From the NCBI GenBank assembly GCA_017427265.1, contig JAFRTG010000033.1, forward strand, positions 62,001-126,000: DNA of 64,000 bases, in the 5' to 3' direction. Source of the stretch: Oscillospiraceae bacterium (GTDB lineage Bacteria; Bacillota; Clostridia; Oscillospirales; Ruminococcaceae). Made by a program: the position numbers and the translations under genes. Positions within the stretch are counted from its first letter, which is position 1. Every line of letters starts with the position of its first letter. The notes under the pieces were generated by a model. The model was not told where the DNA came from and made no database searches. It was given only the letters and a program-made list of their open reading frames with translations. Below, piece by piece: positions 55,009 through 63,499 of the stretch.

Positions 55009-57918
55009 TTATGACAGACCGAGATTTTCGCGTTTTCTCCGGATCTCGTCGTTCATGTCGCTGTTATAGTACATCAGGGTATCGCGCGGGTTCTCGTGCG
55101 AGTTGACCGTTTCGCGGAATGCATTCATAATATTGCGCGTGACCGCATAGGATGAGGGCAGAATCGGAATTTCCGTAAGGGCATCGCGCTGCGCCGTCAG
55201 AACTGCCAGCTCGGATTTTGACCAGTTCATCTGCGAAAGCGCCGAGAGTCCGGCAGCTTCGTAGCGTCCCATCTGGCCGAGCAGCCCTTCCAGCTCTCTG
55301 CCGTATTCCGTCTGCACTGCCGGAGAGCTGAACCATTTGACATATTCCCATGCAGCTTCCTTGTTTTTGACCTTATTGAAGATGATTGCGCCGGAGCCGC
55401 CGGAGTTGGATGCATGATTGATTGTACCGTCCGGCTGCTCCGTGCCCGGCATGACGGTGAAGTCCCAGAGTCCGCGGATTTCCGGCGCCGCAACGGAGAG
55501 CTGATTGTAAAAGCTGTAATTGGCAATGACAATCGGGTACTGTCCGGTGCGGAAATAGCTGTATGCATCGTAAATCTGCATGAATTTATAGTCGCGGTAA
55601 AAGTCCGTCCATTTCTCAAAGCACTGAATGGCCGGAACGGAATCAAACTGCGTTTTTGTTTGTGCTTCGTCGTAGTAATTGAGCCCCTGCTGCAGCACGA
55701 GCGAGGCAAAGGTATGGCCGGGCTCGGTTGCGGGGGAGACATTGGCACCGGGCAGAATCAGGCCGACGCCGAGATGATTCCGCTGCAGTGCGGGAAGCGC
55801 CTCGATGATGCCGTCCCATGTGCGCGGCACTTCCTTGAAGCCGAGCTCCGTCAGGATATCGGAGCGGTAGAACATCATGGTCCAGCTCTGTGTCAGCGGC
55901 ATTCCGTAAACGCCGTCCCGGAACTGATACGGGACAGTCGCATTCTGCTGTAAATCCTGCACAGCCTCCGCATAATCCGGAAACTGCGTCAGATCCGCGA
56001 GCAGACCGCGGCAGGCGAGATTGACCGGGAATTCTCCGCCGAGGAACAGTGCAACGTCAGGGCCTTCGCCCGCAAGCGTCGCCTCGACGACACCGCCTGC
56101 CACAAGATTGACCGCAACGGGAATCTCCGGGTGCAGCTGTGCAAATTCGTTTTCGGTCAGCTCCTTGACCGCCAGCGCCTGATCTCTGCCGAGATTGACC
56201 CACACGCTGATGACATCTTCGCGGTCGGTATCGACATCGGAAAGCGTGGTGTAGTCCTCTGTGAACGAACCGAGAAACGCCCGGAAGCGGAATCCGAGCT
56301 GCTTGAGGAAGCTGCCCTTCAGATCGGAAAAATCGCGGTCGGGTGATGCGATTTCCAGATAGTCGATTTCGAGCGGCTGATCGCGGTAATCGCAGATAAA
56401 TGCAGCAATCGTCGAGATGTTTTCCTTGATCTGCCTGACATATTCCGGGATGCGGCTCGGCTTTTCGATGCACTTGTCAAGAATCACATACATCCGCTGC
56501 AGGGCGGCCGCTTCGGAGCCGAGTGTGCCGGAAAGCTGCTCGATGCCGTTCTGTGCGGCCTTCAGTTCGCCGGAAAGACGGCGGAAATCGTCAAGCAGCG
56601 TCGGGATGCTCTCTTCGACGTAGTAATCGTTGTATTTGTCCGGATTCGGGCCGGTTACCATGAGAATCTGCCGGTAGCAGGTATTGAGCGCAGCGGTTGT
56701 GCGTTCGAGCTTCCGCATGGTTTCCCCGATCTCGCCGGGAATCGCTTCCAGTGTCAGCGTGTGATCGCCGGAAGCGCTCAGATGCACGTATGCAGGCGTG
56801 CCGTCCGGTGCGGAAGCAGTTGTGAGCGACCAGTCGGTATCATAATAAAACTTCACCTGATCGAATGCCTCATTGACAGGCTCTCCGTCAATGAGAATGC
56901 GGCGGTTGGAATAGAAGCCGCGCATGACATTCTGCCGCGCTTTGATGCCGATTTTATACCAGCCGCTGCCGGGCAGTGTTCCTGCGGGAATCTCCCATGT
57001 GACAGTCTGACCGGCCTGATCCCAGTTCGCGCCGCCGATTGTGTTATAGACCATCTTGACCGGATCGGACGGCGAGACGGTATAGGCGTTGTTGTCGTAT
57101 GCCGGACAGAGTGTCGGCGCGGATTTGTATACGGCAGATTCGCCCTCAAGCCGCAGCAGCGCGGAAGGCGTTTGGTTCAGCGCATCCGCGGCGGGTGCAC
57201 GGTACGGCTCGGATTCCGGCAGGGGGCAGAAGCGGATCGCTGCGATGCCGAGCGATGCCTTGATGCCGGTGAGCGTCAGATCATGCCGGCCTTTCTGCAG
57301 GCTGAAAATCATCGGCGTATTGAACAGTCCGTCCGGGTCGCAGAGATATTTGGTCTGCCATGCAGGGGTTTCAACCTGCGCCGGGCGGATCTGATTGCCG
57401 CGCGAATCCGTGCGGATATCGGTTTTGTTGACGAAAATCTTATTGAGGCAGATGCGGGATGCAGCTTCAAACGGGAGACTGCCGTCCAGCTTCAGCTCCA
57501 GCTCGACGCGGTCGGCAGGCGATTCCATTGCGCAGTAGGAGATCTCCGCGCAGTAGATGCCGGATTCCGGAACGTCCAGATCATATGTCACGGTACCCTC
57601 GGCGCTGCTCCAGATCAGAACGCCGTCTCTGCCGCAGAGCGTATCAACCGAAAAATCCCCGCCGGCGGTTTCCTGCGCATCGCATCCGGGAATGACAATA
57701 TCCTGTGAGGGCGATGGCTCGCCGCAGTGTGCATCGTAGTAGTCGCTGTAGCTAATCTGCGGCTCGAAGTGCAGCGTATGGAGCGCATCGTCTGCAGCAG
57801 ATATCTGTTCTGTTTCCGCGGCGGCGGCAACGGGGCAGGGGACGGAAAGGCAGCATGTGACAGCCGGCAGGATGCCGAGTATTGCGGCGGTTTGCCGGAA
57901 CAGCTTGAAATGATGCAA
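55009..57918 (-). CDS. Very large extracellular solute-binding protein with N-terminal carbohydrate-binding-like region
   Basis: 969 residues, about twice the normal size of sugar-binding proteins (400-550). A signal peptide (about residues 1-34) is followed by two beta-rich modules (about 90-400) that look like CBM/galactose-binding sandwiches (VLIWSSAEGTVTYDLDVPESG, GSGWYKIGIKARQN), a helical linker (about 400-520), and the family-1 solute-binding domain (about 560-960; VYGMPLTQSWTMMFYRSDIL, GGSGAIIFNKVKNKEAAWEYVKWFSS). No lipobox, so anchoring is unclear. Start is TTG at 57918, 7 bases after GGGGG. First gene of the nine-gene operon behind a consensus promoter. Confidence 0.87.
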   Translation of the reverse strand: MHHFKLFRQTAAILGILPAVTCCLSVPCPVAAAAETEQISAADDALHTLHFEPQISYSDYYDAHCGEPSPSQDIVIPGCDAQETAGGDFSVDTLCGRDGVLIWSSAEGTVTYDLDVPESGIYCAEISYCAMESPADRVELELKLDGSLPFEAASRICLNKIFVNKTDIRTDSRGNQIRPAQVETPAWQTKYLCDPDGLFNTPMIFSLQKGRHDLTLTGIKASLGIAAIRFCPLPESEPYRAPAADALNQTPSALLRLEGESAVYKSAPTLCPAYDNNAYTVSPSDPVKMVYNTIGGANWDQAGQTVTWEIPAGTLPGSGWYKIGIKARQNVMRGFYSNRRILIDGEPVNEAFDQVKFYYDTDWSLTTASAPDGTPAYVHLSASGDHTLTLEAIPGEIGETMRKLERTTAALNTCYRQILMVTGPNPDKYNDYYVEESIPTLLDDFRRLSGELKAAQNGIEQLSGTLGSEAAALQRMYVILDKCIEKPSRIPEYVRQIKENISTIAAFICDYRDQPLEIDYLEIASPDRDFSDLKGSFLKQLGFRFRAFLGSFTEDYTTLSDVDTDREDVISVWVNLGRDQALAVKELTENEFAQLHPEIPVAVNLVAGGVVEATLAGEGPDVALFLGGEFPVNLACRGLLADLTQFPDYAEAVQDLQQNATVPYQFRDGVYGMPLTQSWTMMFYRSDILTELGFKEVPRTWDGIIEALPALQRNHLGVGLILPGANVSPATEPGHTFASLVLQQGLNYYDEAQTKTQFDSVPAIQCFEKWTDFYRDYKFMQIYDAYSYFRTGQYPIVIANYSFYNQLSVAAPEIRGLWDFTVMPGTEQPDGTINHASNSGGSGAIIFNKVKNKEAAWEYVKWFSSPAVQTEYGRELEGLLGQMGRYEAAGLSALSQMNWSKSELAVLTAQRDALTEIPILPSSYAVTRNIMNAFRETVNSHENPRDTLMYYNSDMNDEIRRKRENLGLS

Positions 57919-58003
57919 GTTGATGCCCCCTTTCTGACGGCCTGCGGCTGTGCGAAAAAAGACAGCTGCGGCAGGCCGGTTTGTGATTCAAATATCATAC
58001 TAT

Positions 58004-58032
58004 ATTATATCAAATCTTCATAAATATGTCAA
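58004..58032 (-). promoter_or_regulatory. Perfect consensus promoter of the nine-gene transport cluster
   Basis: On the minus strand TTGACA (58027-58032), 17-base spacer, TATAAT (58004-58009). About 80 bases of leader before the first gene. No other promoter of this quality was seen inside the cluster. Confidence 0.9.
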
Positions 58033-58283
58033 GATGATGCAAAGCAATTTGAATTGTCCGGCGATATTTCACCATTCTTCACAATCCGGAACGGATGATG
58101 TTGCCGGAAATGAAAAATCTTGCTGAACGAAACGCGCAAATATGAAGCGGAAAAGTTTTTTGAAAACTGTGCAGATTGAACAGCGTTGCGGCCCGGAACG
58201 GACCGGTTTCCGCATTTTTACTGCGGTGCCGGCAAAGTTTTCTGCCGATACACGCCGGATAAAAAATTTTTTTTGAAAACTAC
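58033..58283. other. AT-rich intergenic region between transport cluster and ferredoxin
   Basis: About 250 bases without a gene. It contains two copies of a TTTTTTGAAAACT motif (near 58154 and 58269) about 115 bases apart, the second just upstream of the ferredoxin -35 box. No operator palindrome or RNA gene was recognised. Confidence 0.4.
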
Positions 58284-58311
58284 TTGATTTTTTCCGAAAA
58301 TATGCTACAAT
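58284..58311 (+). promoter_or_regulatory. Sigma-A promoter of the ferredoxin gene
   Basis: TTGATT (58284-58289), 16-base spacer, TACAAT (58306-58311); start codon 65 bases downstream. Confidence 0.72.
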
Positions 58312-58376
58312 ATGAGTGAGAACAGATTTCCTGTTCCAACATAACCACCATTTTTATTTTACAGGAGGTAACAATT

Positions 58377-58547
58377 ATGGCATACGGAATCAGCGATGCT
58401 TGCATCCAGTGCGGTGCATGTGCAGATGCATGTCCTGTCGGCGCAATCTCTGAGGGCGACGGCAAGTACGTCATCGACGCGGAAGCATGTCTTGACTGCG
58501 GCGCTTGCGCAGATACATGTCCCGTCGGTGCACCGGAGCAGGGCTAA
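58377..58547 (+). CDS. 2[4Fe-4S] ferredoxin
   Basis: 56 residues. Both cluster motifs are complete: CIQCGACADACP and CLDCGACADTCP (CxxCxxCxxxCP), separated by the usual acidic spacer with a Tyr. The size and spacing are those of clostridial low-potential ferredoxins, small soluble electron carriers for pyruvate:ferredoxin oxidoreductase, hydrogenase and similar enzymes. AGGAGG is 8 bases before the ATG. Monocistronic: own promoter and a downstream hairpin. It may also supply electrons for the dehydratase activase at 13083-16049 (inference). Confidence 0.96.
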   Translation: MAYGISDACIQCGACADACPVGAISEGDGKYVIDAEACLDCGACADTCPVGAPEQG

Positions 58548-58570
58548 TCCCAGCCGGCGCACTGCGAACA

Positions 58571-58608
58571 TACGGCGGCTCCCTGACCGGAGCCGCCGTA
58601 TCGCTTTG
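58571..58608 (+). terminator. Hairpin terminator of the ferredoxin gene
   Basis: Perfect 12-bp GC-rich stem (58571-58582 with 58589-58600) and 6-base loop; followed only by TCGCTTTG, so the T-tract is weak. Confidence 0.6.
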
Positions 58609-58690
58609 ACGGGCCTGCTGTGCTTTTTCATAAAACCGCCCGGCAGGAGATGCAAATTTTGCCCGATTTGAAAAAAAACGCCCGAACCCC

Positions 58691-58719
58691 TTGCAATTTT
58701 GCGGGGCTTGTGGTATAAT
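58691..58719 (+). promoter_or_regulatory. Sigma-A promoter of rplS
   Basis: TTGCAA (58691-58696), 17-base spacer, TATAAT (58714-58719). It gives a leader of about 220 bases before rplS. Confidence 0.85.
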
Positions 58720-58725
58720 AATACA

Positions 58726-58944
58726 GCATTTGAATATCCGCCGGTCCTTGGCCGGCGAGGTCAAGATGCCATGTGCATGTGAAAATGACGGCTTTCCGTT
58801 GCTTTTGCGATGCACACAACATTCTGACAAATGGGTGGTCCGCTGCATTTGCCCTTCGCGTTCACATAGGAAAGGGATTCTGGACGGCCGGGAGGCCGTG
58901 CTGCAATGTATGAACATCCGTAAACAATTCAAGGAGGAATTCCA
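58726..58944 (+). promoter_or_regulatory. Long structured leader of rplS (candidate ribosomal-protein leader)
   Basis: About 220 bases between promoter and rplS. It has a CGCCGG/CCGGCG hairpin near its 5' end (58739-58757) and an ACGGCC-GGGA-GGCCGT hairpin with a GNRA-type loop (58884-58899) 35 bases before the RBS. L19 leaders that bind the protein for feedback control are known in other bacteria; similarity to a known class cannot be judged by eye. Confidence 0.4.
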
Positions 58945-59289
58945 ATGAACGCTTTGGAGCAAATCAGCAAGTCCAGCATGAAGGCAGATGTGCCGGAGAT
59001 CAATGTCGGTGATAACGTAAAGGTTCACGTCCGCATTCAGGAAGGCGACAAGAGCCGTATTCAGATCTTCGAGGGCACGATTATTGCCAAGAAGCACGGC
59101 GGCATCAGCGAGACCTTCACCGTCCGCAGAGTTGCACACGGTGTCGGCATCGAGCGCGTGTTCCCGGTTCATTCCCCTGCTGTTGACAAGGTCGAGATCG
59201 TCCGCAGAGGCGTCGTTCGCAGAGCGAAGCTGTACTATCTGCGCGGCAGAGTCGGTAAGGCGGCAAAGGTCAAGGGACTGGTTCGTTGA
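58945..59289 (+). CDS. rplS: 50S ribosomal protein L19
   Basis: 114 residues, normal size. Conserved stretches [40 protein letters not shown] and the C-terminal [23 protein letters not shown]. Located at the 30S-50S interface. AAGGAGG is 8 bases before the ATG. A terminator follows immediately, so L19 is expressed largely apart from the signal peptidase genes downstream. Confidence 0.97.
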   Translation: MNALEQISKSSMKADVPEINVGDNVKVHVRIQEGDKSRIQIFEGTIIAKKHGGISETFTVRRVAHGVGIERVFPVHSPAVDKVEIVRRGVVRRAKLYYLRGRVGKAAKVKGLVR

Positions 59290-59302
59290 TTGCAAACAAG
59301 CG

Positions 59303-59336
59303 AAAGGGGACTGGCGCAGTCCCCTTTTGTTTTTAT
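59303..59336 (+). terminator. Intrinsic terminator after rplS
   Basis: 10-bp stem (59303-59312 with 59318-59327), 5-base loop, then TTTTGTTTTT. Confidence 0.9.
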
Positions 59337-59365
59337 TGATTGAATGATGAAAAGAGGAATGCATT

Positions 59366-60016
59366 ATGTCTGAAGAAATCAGGATTACGGGCACGGATGA
59401 AGAGCCGCGCGGCATCAAGGGCTTTCTGGCCGATGTCATGGATATTGCAGAAGCTGTTGTTGTGACGTTTTTTCTCTTTTTCCTTATTTTTGCGTATTTG
59501 TTCCGCCCGGTGACGGTCTCCGGTGACTCGATGAACCCGACACTGCTGACCGAGGACAAGATTCTGATTGTTTCCCCGCTGTATCAGCCGAAGAACGGAC
59601 AGGTTGTCGTCATTGACAATTACGAGGCGGGGCTGTTCTCCGATCCCGATCAGAAGGAGATCTACCGCGCAGACGGCTCCAAGATCATTCTGGTCAAGCG
59701 GCTGATTGCACGCGGCGGCCAGACGATTGACATTGACTTTGAGAACGGTATCGTGACAGTGGACGGTCAGCAGCTTGATGAACCGTATATTGCCGAAGCA
59801 ACCCGGAGCAACGGCGGCGCATTCCAGTATCCGCTGACTGTGCCGGAAGGCTATATGTTTGTCATGGGCGATAACCGGAACGAGAGCATGGACAGCCGTT
59901 CTCCCAACGTGGCGCTGATTCCGGAGGATGAGCTGCTCGGCACGGCGGTCGTGCGCTATAACCGGGATGAGGATGACCGCGATTCCTTCAAGGAACGGTT
60001 TGACTACTTATTCTGA
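59366..60016 (+). CDS. lepB: Type I signal peptidase (first of two)
   Basis: 216 residues. N-terminal cytoplasmic part of about 25 residues, one membrane helix (about 30-52), then box B SGDSMNPTL with the catalytic Ser, box D LVKRLIARGG with the catalytic Lys, and box E GDNRNESMDSR. The catalytic dyad is intact. Removes signal peptides of exported proteins at the outer membrane face. It has an RBS (AAAGAGG) and follows the rplS terminator by 30 bases; the gene 29 bases downstream encodes a second peptidase. Confidence 0.93.
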   Translation: MSEEIRITGTDEEPRGIKGFLADVMDIAEAVVVTFFLFFLIFAYLFRPVTVSGDSMNPTLLTEDKILIVSPLYQPKNGQVVVIDNYEAGLFSDPDQKEIYRADGSKIILVKRLIARGGQTIDIDFENGIVTVDGQQLDEPYIAEATRSNGGAFQYPLTVPEGYMFVMGDNRNESMDSRSPNVALIPEDELLGTAVVRYNRDEDDRDSFKERFDYLF

Positions 60017-60045
60017 TATTCTGATTGAAACGGAGGAGATGCAGC

Positions 60046-60756
60046 ATGGAATCCCCGAACGAAACCACACAGAACGCTGCAGAACTGACTGAAACCGCTG
60101 CGGAACCGACCGGCGCGGATACATTGCAGAACGCTGCGGAAACCGGCGCAGCAGCACAGAATACCGGTGCTGCAGAGCAGGGCGGATCGTTCTTCGGCGA
60201 TCTGATGGATCTGCTGGAGTCCGTTCTGGTCTCCGTGTTTGTCGTCATGCTGATGCTGACTTATCTGATCTGCACAGCGGATGTGGACGGCACCTCGATG
60301 CTTCCGACGCTGACGGACAAGGACAGACTGCTCGTGACCCGTCTTGACAAAGAGTATGAGCGCGGCGATATCCTGATTCTGGATGTTGAGAACGCAAACC
60401 TGCTCGATGACAGCGGAAATGTCGTGACACGCGATGCCGGATTCCATAAGCGGATTGTCAAGCGCCTGATTGCGACAGCCGGACAGGAGGTCAACATTGA
60501 CTTTGCAGAGGGCATTGTCTATGTGGACGGACAGGCACTTGATGAGCCGTATACCAGCTCCCTGACGACACGCGATGAATATGCCTTTACCTATCCGATT
60601 ACGGTGCCGGAGGGCTATGTGTTCGTGCTCGGCGACAACCGCCATATTTCCAAGGACAGCCGTTCCGATGAGGTTGGCCTGATTCCGGAAAGCGGAATTG
60701 TCGGCAAGGTGCTGCTGCGGATTTCTCCGCTCAGGAGCTTCGGCACAGTCGGGTGA
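60046..60756 (+). CDS. Type I signal peptidase (second of two)
   Basis: 236 residues. Same fold as the preceding gene but with a longer Ala/Thr/Glu-rich cytoplasmic N-terminus (about residues 1-47) before the membrane helix (about 60-80). Box B DGTSMLPTL, box D HKRIVKRLIATAG and box E GDNRHISKDSR keep the Ser-Lys dyad. ATG at 60046 chosen for GGAGG 9 bases upstream. The pair probably arose by duplication and may differ in substrates; the many secreted proteins nearby fit high export demand (inference). Confidence 0.92.
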   Translation: MESPNETTQNAAELTETAAEPTGADTLQNAAETGAAAQNTGAAEQGGSFFGDLMDLLESVLVSVFVVMLMLTYLICTADVDGTSMLPTLTDKDRLLVTRLDKEYERGDILILDVENANLLDDSGNVVTRDAGFHKRIVKRLIATAGQEVNIDFAEGIVYVDGQALDEPYTSSLTTRDEYAFTYPITVPEGYVFVLGDNRHISKDSRSDEVGLIPESGIVGKVLLRISPLRSFGTVG

Positions 60757-60784
60757 TGTACCGCCGGAATGACGGAGGTGTAAT

Positions 60785-61645
60785 ATGGAAGATATGAAGG
60801 ACATTCAGTGGTTTCCCGGCCATATGGCGAAAACCCGGCGGATGATCGCAAAGAGCCTGCCGCTGGTCGATGCCGCCGCCGAGCTGCTGGATGCCAGACT
60901 CCCGATGAGCAGCCGCAATCCGGAGCTGGACCGTCTGACCGGAAAGAAACCGCGGCTGATGATACTGAACAAAGCAGATATGGCTGACCCGGACGTCACG
61001 CAGCGCTGGGTGCAGTTCTATAAAAAGAAGGGATACGCTGTGATTACGGCGGATTCCAAATCCGGCAGGGGCGTGAAGCAGTTTGCTCCGGCGCTCCGGG
61101 AGCTCCTGAAGGAGCAGCTGGAAAAGTATGCCGCCAAGGGCATGAAGGGCAGACCGATCCGCGTGATGATTCTCGGCATTCCGAATGTCGGAAAGTCATC
61201 GCTGATTAACCGGCTTGCAGGCGGAAAGCGTGCCAAGGCCGAGGACAGAGCCGGCGTGACGCGGACACAGCAGTGGATCAAGACAACGGACGGCGTGGAG
61301 CTGCTCGATACGCCGGGCGTGCTCTGGCCGAAGCTCGACGATCAGGACGTTGCGGTGCGCCTTGCAATGACAGGCGCCGTAAGAGACGATATTCTCGATA
61401 AAGAGGCGCTTGCAGCCCGTCTGATGACGCTGCTGCATACGGAATATCCGCAGGCACTGGAAATGCGGTATAAAATCCCGCCGGAGCTGGAAGCAGAGGG
61501 CTTTGCCTATCTGGAGCTGATGGCGAAGAACCGCGGAATGCTGCTGTCCGGCGGCGTACCGAATACCGAGCGTGCGGCGATCACCCTGCTGGATGAATTC
61601 CGCGGCACGAAGCTCGGACGGATTTCACTGGAAAAGCCGCTCTGA
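60785..61645 (+). CDS. rbgA: Ribosome biogenesis GTPase RbgA (YlqF)
   Basis: 286 residues. Circularly permuted GTPase: G4 LNKADMAD comes first, then G1 GIPNVGKSSLINRL and G3 DTPGVLWPK. The N-terminal QWFPGHMAKTRR is the family signature. Needed for late 50S assembly. GGAGG is 6 bases before the ATG. Order lepB-rbgA-rnhB is the usual one in Firmicutes. Confidence 0.96.
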   Translation: MEDMKDIQWFPGHMAKTRRMIAKSLPLVDAAAELLDARLPMSSRNPELDRLTGKKPRLMILNKADMADPDVTQRWVQFYKKKGYAVITADSKSGRGVKQFAPALRELLKEQLEKYAAKGMKGRPIRVMILGIPNVGKSSLINRLAGGKRAKAEDRAGVTRTQQWIKTTDGVELLDTPGVLWPKLDDQDVAVRLAMTGAVRDDILDKEALAARLMTLLHTEYPQALEMRYKIPPELEAEGFAYLELMAKNRGMLLSGGVPNTERAAITLLDEFRGTKLGRISLEKPL

Positions 61646-61677
61646 TTTGCAGGGCAGGTATATGAAAGGAGCAGATT

Positions 61678-62310
61678 ATGCCGCGTGCATTGAAGGTCTA
61701 TCAGGAACTTTACGATTTTGACGCGGCAGTGCGGGAGCATTTTCCTGTCATCTGCGGCGTGGACGAAGCGGGCAGAGGTCCGCTTGCGGGCGATGTCTAT
61801 GCGGCTGCGGTGATTCTGCCGCCGGAGCTTGTGATTCCGGGGCTGAACGACAGCAAAAAGCTCTCCGAGGTACGCAGAGAGGAGCTTGCGCCCGTCATCC
61901 GGGAGCAGGCACTTGCATGGTGTGTCGCTTCGGCATCCGTTGAGGAGATCGAGCGCCTGAACATTTTACAGGCAGCGCTGCTTGCAATGCGCAGAGCGGT
62001 CGAAGGGCTGAAGCTGCATCCGGACTACGCACTTGTGGACGGCAATCAGCTGCCGGGCTTGCAGATTGAAACTGCGACGATTCCGCAGGGCGATGCGAAA
62101 TCCGCGAGTATTGCAGCAGCCTCGGTGCTTGCAAAAACCGCAAGAGATGCTTCGCTCCGTGAACTGGATGACAAGTATCCGCAGTACGGCTTTGCGGCGC
62201 ACAAGGGCTATGGCACAAAGGCGCATTATGCGGCCATAGACCAGTACGGTCCGTGCCCGGCGCACCGGCCGTCCTTTCTGAAAAAGTATTATGAGCGGCT
62301 CGGCAAATAA
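61678..62310 (+). CDS. rnhB: Ribonuclease HII
   Basis: 210 residues. Removes RNA primers and single ribonucleotides from DNA. Active-site signature [16 protein letters not shown] (Asp-Glu pair) near residue 30, LNDSKKLSE, the catalytic Asp in YALVDGNQ and a C-terminal [20 protein letters not shown] precedes the ATG. Its last 20 bases overlap yraN. Confidence 0.96.
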   Translation: MPRALKVYQELYDFDAAVREHFPVICGVDEAGRGPLAGDVYAAAVILPPELVIPGLNDSKKLSEVRREELAPVIREQALAWCVASASVEEIERLNILQAALLAMRRAVEGLKLHPDYALVDGNQLPGLQIETATIPQGDAKSASIAAASVLAKTARDASLRELDDKYPQYGFAAHKGYGTKAHYAAIDQYGPCPAHRPSFLKKYYERLGK

Positions 62311-62683
62311 GCGGCAGACCGGTAATCTCGGCGAGGACGCAGTCTGTGCCTATCTGGTGCAGCGCGGCGCGGAGATTCTCTGCCGGAACTTCACGATCCG
62401 CGGCGGGGAAATCGACATCATCGCAAGGCAGGGCGAATGGCTGCTGTTTGTGGAGGTCAAGACACGCCGTCCGGGTGCGGTGGTTTCCGGGGCGGCGGCC
62501 GTCGATGCGAAGAAGCAGCGCTTTCTGATTCGCGCGGCAGAGCAGTATCTGCTGAAAAATCCGTGCGATCTGCAGCCGCGCTTTGATGTGGCTGAGGCGG
62601 AATATACGGGCGGCTTTGTCCGGCATATTGAGTATCTCGAAAACGCATTTGATGCGACGGGGTATGCGACGCAATGTTTATAA
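62291..62683 (+). CDS. yraN: UPF0102 (YraN) family nuclease-like protein
   Basis: 130 residues. [20 protein letters not shown] and the nuclease-fold residues of [21 protein letters not shown] (E-D-x-EVK pattern) are those of the UPF0102 family, which has a restriction-endonuclease-like core. It overlaps rnhB by 20 bases, a usual neighbour. Exact role not established. Confidence 0.93.
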   Translation: MSGSANKRQTGNLGEDAVCAYLVQRGAEILCRNFTIRGGEIDIIARQGEWLLFVEVKTRRPGAVVSGAAAVDAKKQRFLIRAAEQYLLKNPCDLQPRFDVAEAEYTGGFVRHIEYLENAFDATGYATQCL

Positions 62684-62733
62684 GTTAGTGCCATGTGAAC
62701 GGGCTACAACCTTTTTGCTGATGGGGTGAGATT

Positions 62734-63477
62734 ATGTCCGGTATTCAAATGAATGAAGAAGCCTTGCTGTCTCGAACAATTGGCGATTTGAAAGATGAAA
62801 TTCAAGAGGTTGATGAGGAGATCGAGGCGTTAAAGCTGAAAACGGCTGATTTGTTAGACCAGAAAGCCAAGTTGGAATCGCATTTAAGCCGATTGAAGCG
62901 CCACCAATCATTACAAGCGGTCTTGAATTTAGTATATGAGGTCAATGAAGAAAACTCTATGGAGGTTAAACTCCAAAAGAATTCAAAGACTACACCGATT
63001 ATAGACGATTTCTATGCTTCGGATGCTAAATTCCTGATATTGAGAAACTTTTATTCAACCGAATGGGTTGAAAAAATTGAGAAGAGAAAGACTGATTTTG
63101 GTATAGTTGTTAGTGAAATAAGAAAAAGAACTGTTCTTTCCTTGATTATTATTAGGGTTGATGATGTTAAGGGTCGTTTTTCTGTAATAAACACCGGATT
63201 AACAATAACGGATTTGAAAATGGCACTTGAACAGAATCAAAGCCATTATCTAAGAGGAAATACGCGCCTTTCTGCATTGGCTGATGAAATATCGCAGCTC
63301 GACTTTGCAAGATATGAACCGTTGCAATGTGTCCCTTTTACAAGTGCATGTTGGTTAGGGGCTCAAACATATCGAAATCAGAATGGTTATGGACCTGAGT
63401 GGGCCAATATTCATGAAGGAGCACGCTGGGGAGAAACAACAGGCTTTCTGATTATTGGCGTTAGATTTGAAAGGTAA
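62734..63477 (+). CDS. AT-rich orphan gene: coiled-coil N-terminus plus unknown C-terminal domain
   Basis: 247 residues, not recognised. Residues about 15-75 form a predicted coiled coil (KDEIQEVDEEIEALKLKTAD). The rest is alpha/beta with a Trp/Gly-rich end (CWLGAQTYRNQNGYGPEW, GARWGETTGFLIIGVRFE). Codon use is clearly different from neighbours, with many A/T third positions (TTA, AGA, ATA), and the DNA is visibly AT-rich. It is inserted between yraN and thrC, with GGGGTGAG before the ATG. Likely acquired by transfer; no integrase, repeats or tRNA flank it. Function not assigned. Confidence 0.72.
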   Translation: MSGIQMNEEALLSRTIGDLKDEIQEVDEEIEALKLKTADLLDQKAKLESHLSRLKRHQSLQAVLNLVYEVNEENSMEVKLQKNSKTTPIIDDFYASDAKFLILRNFYSTEWVEKIEKRKTDFGIVVSEIRKRTVLSLIIIRVDDVKGRFSVINTGLTITDLKMALEQNQSHYLRGNTRLSALADEISQLDFARYEPLQCVPFTSACWLGAQTYRNQNGYGPEWANIHEGARWGETTGFLIIGVRFER

Positions 63478-63499
63478 AAATGTCAAGGAGGATTTACAT

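Noticed and set aside
58766-58948. 60-codon Cys-rich ORF in the rplS leader that overlaps the rplS start (ATGA)
   Set aside because: A GAGG box precedes it, but the product has no recognisable fold and the region is better explained as a structured leader. Not fully excluded; ribosome profiling would decide.
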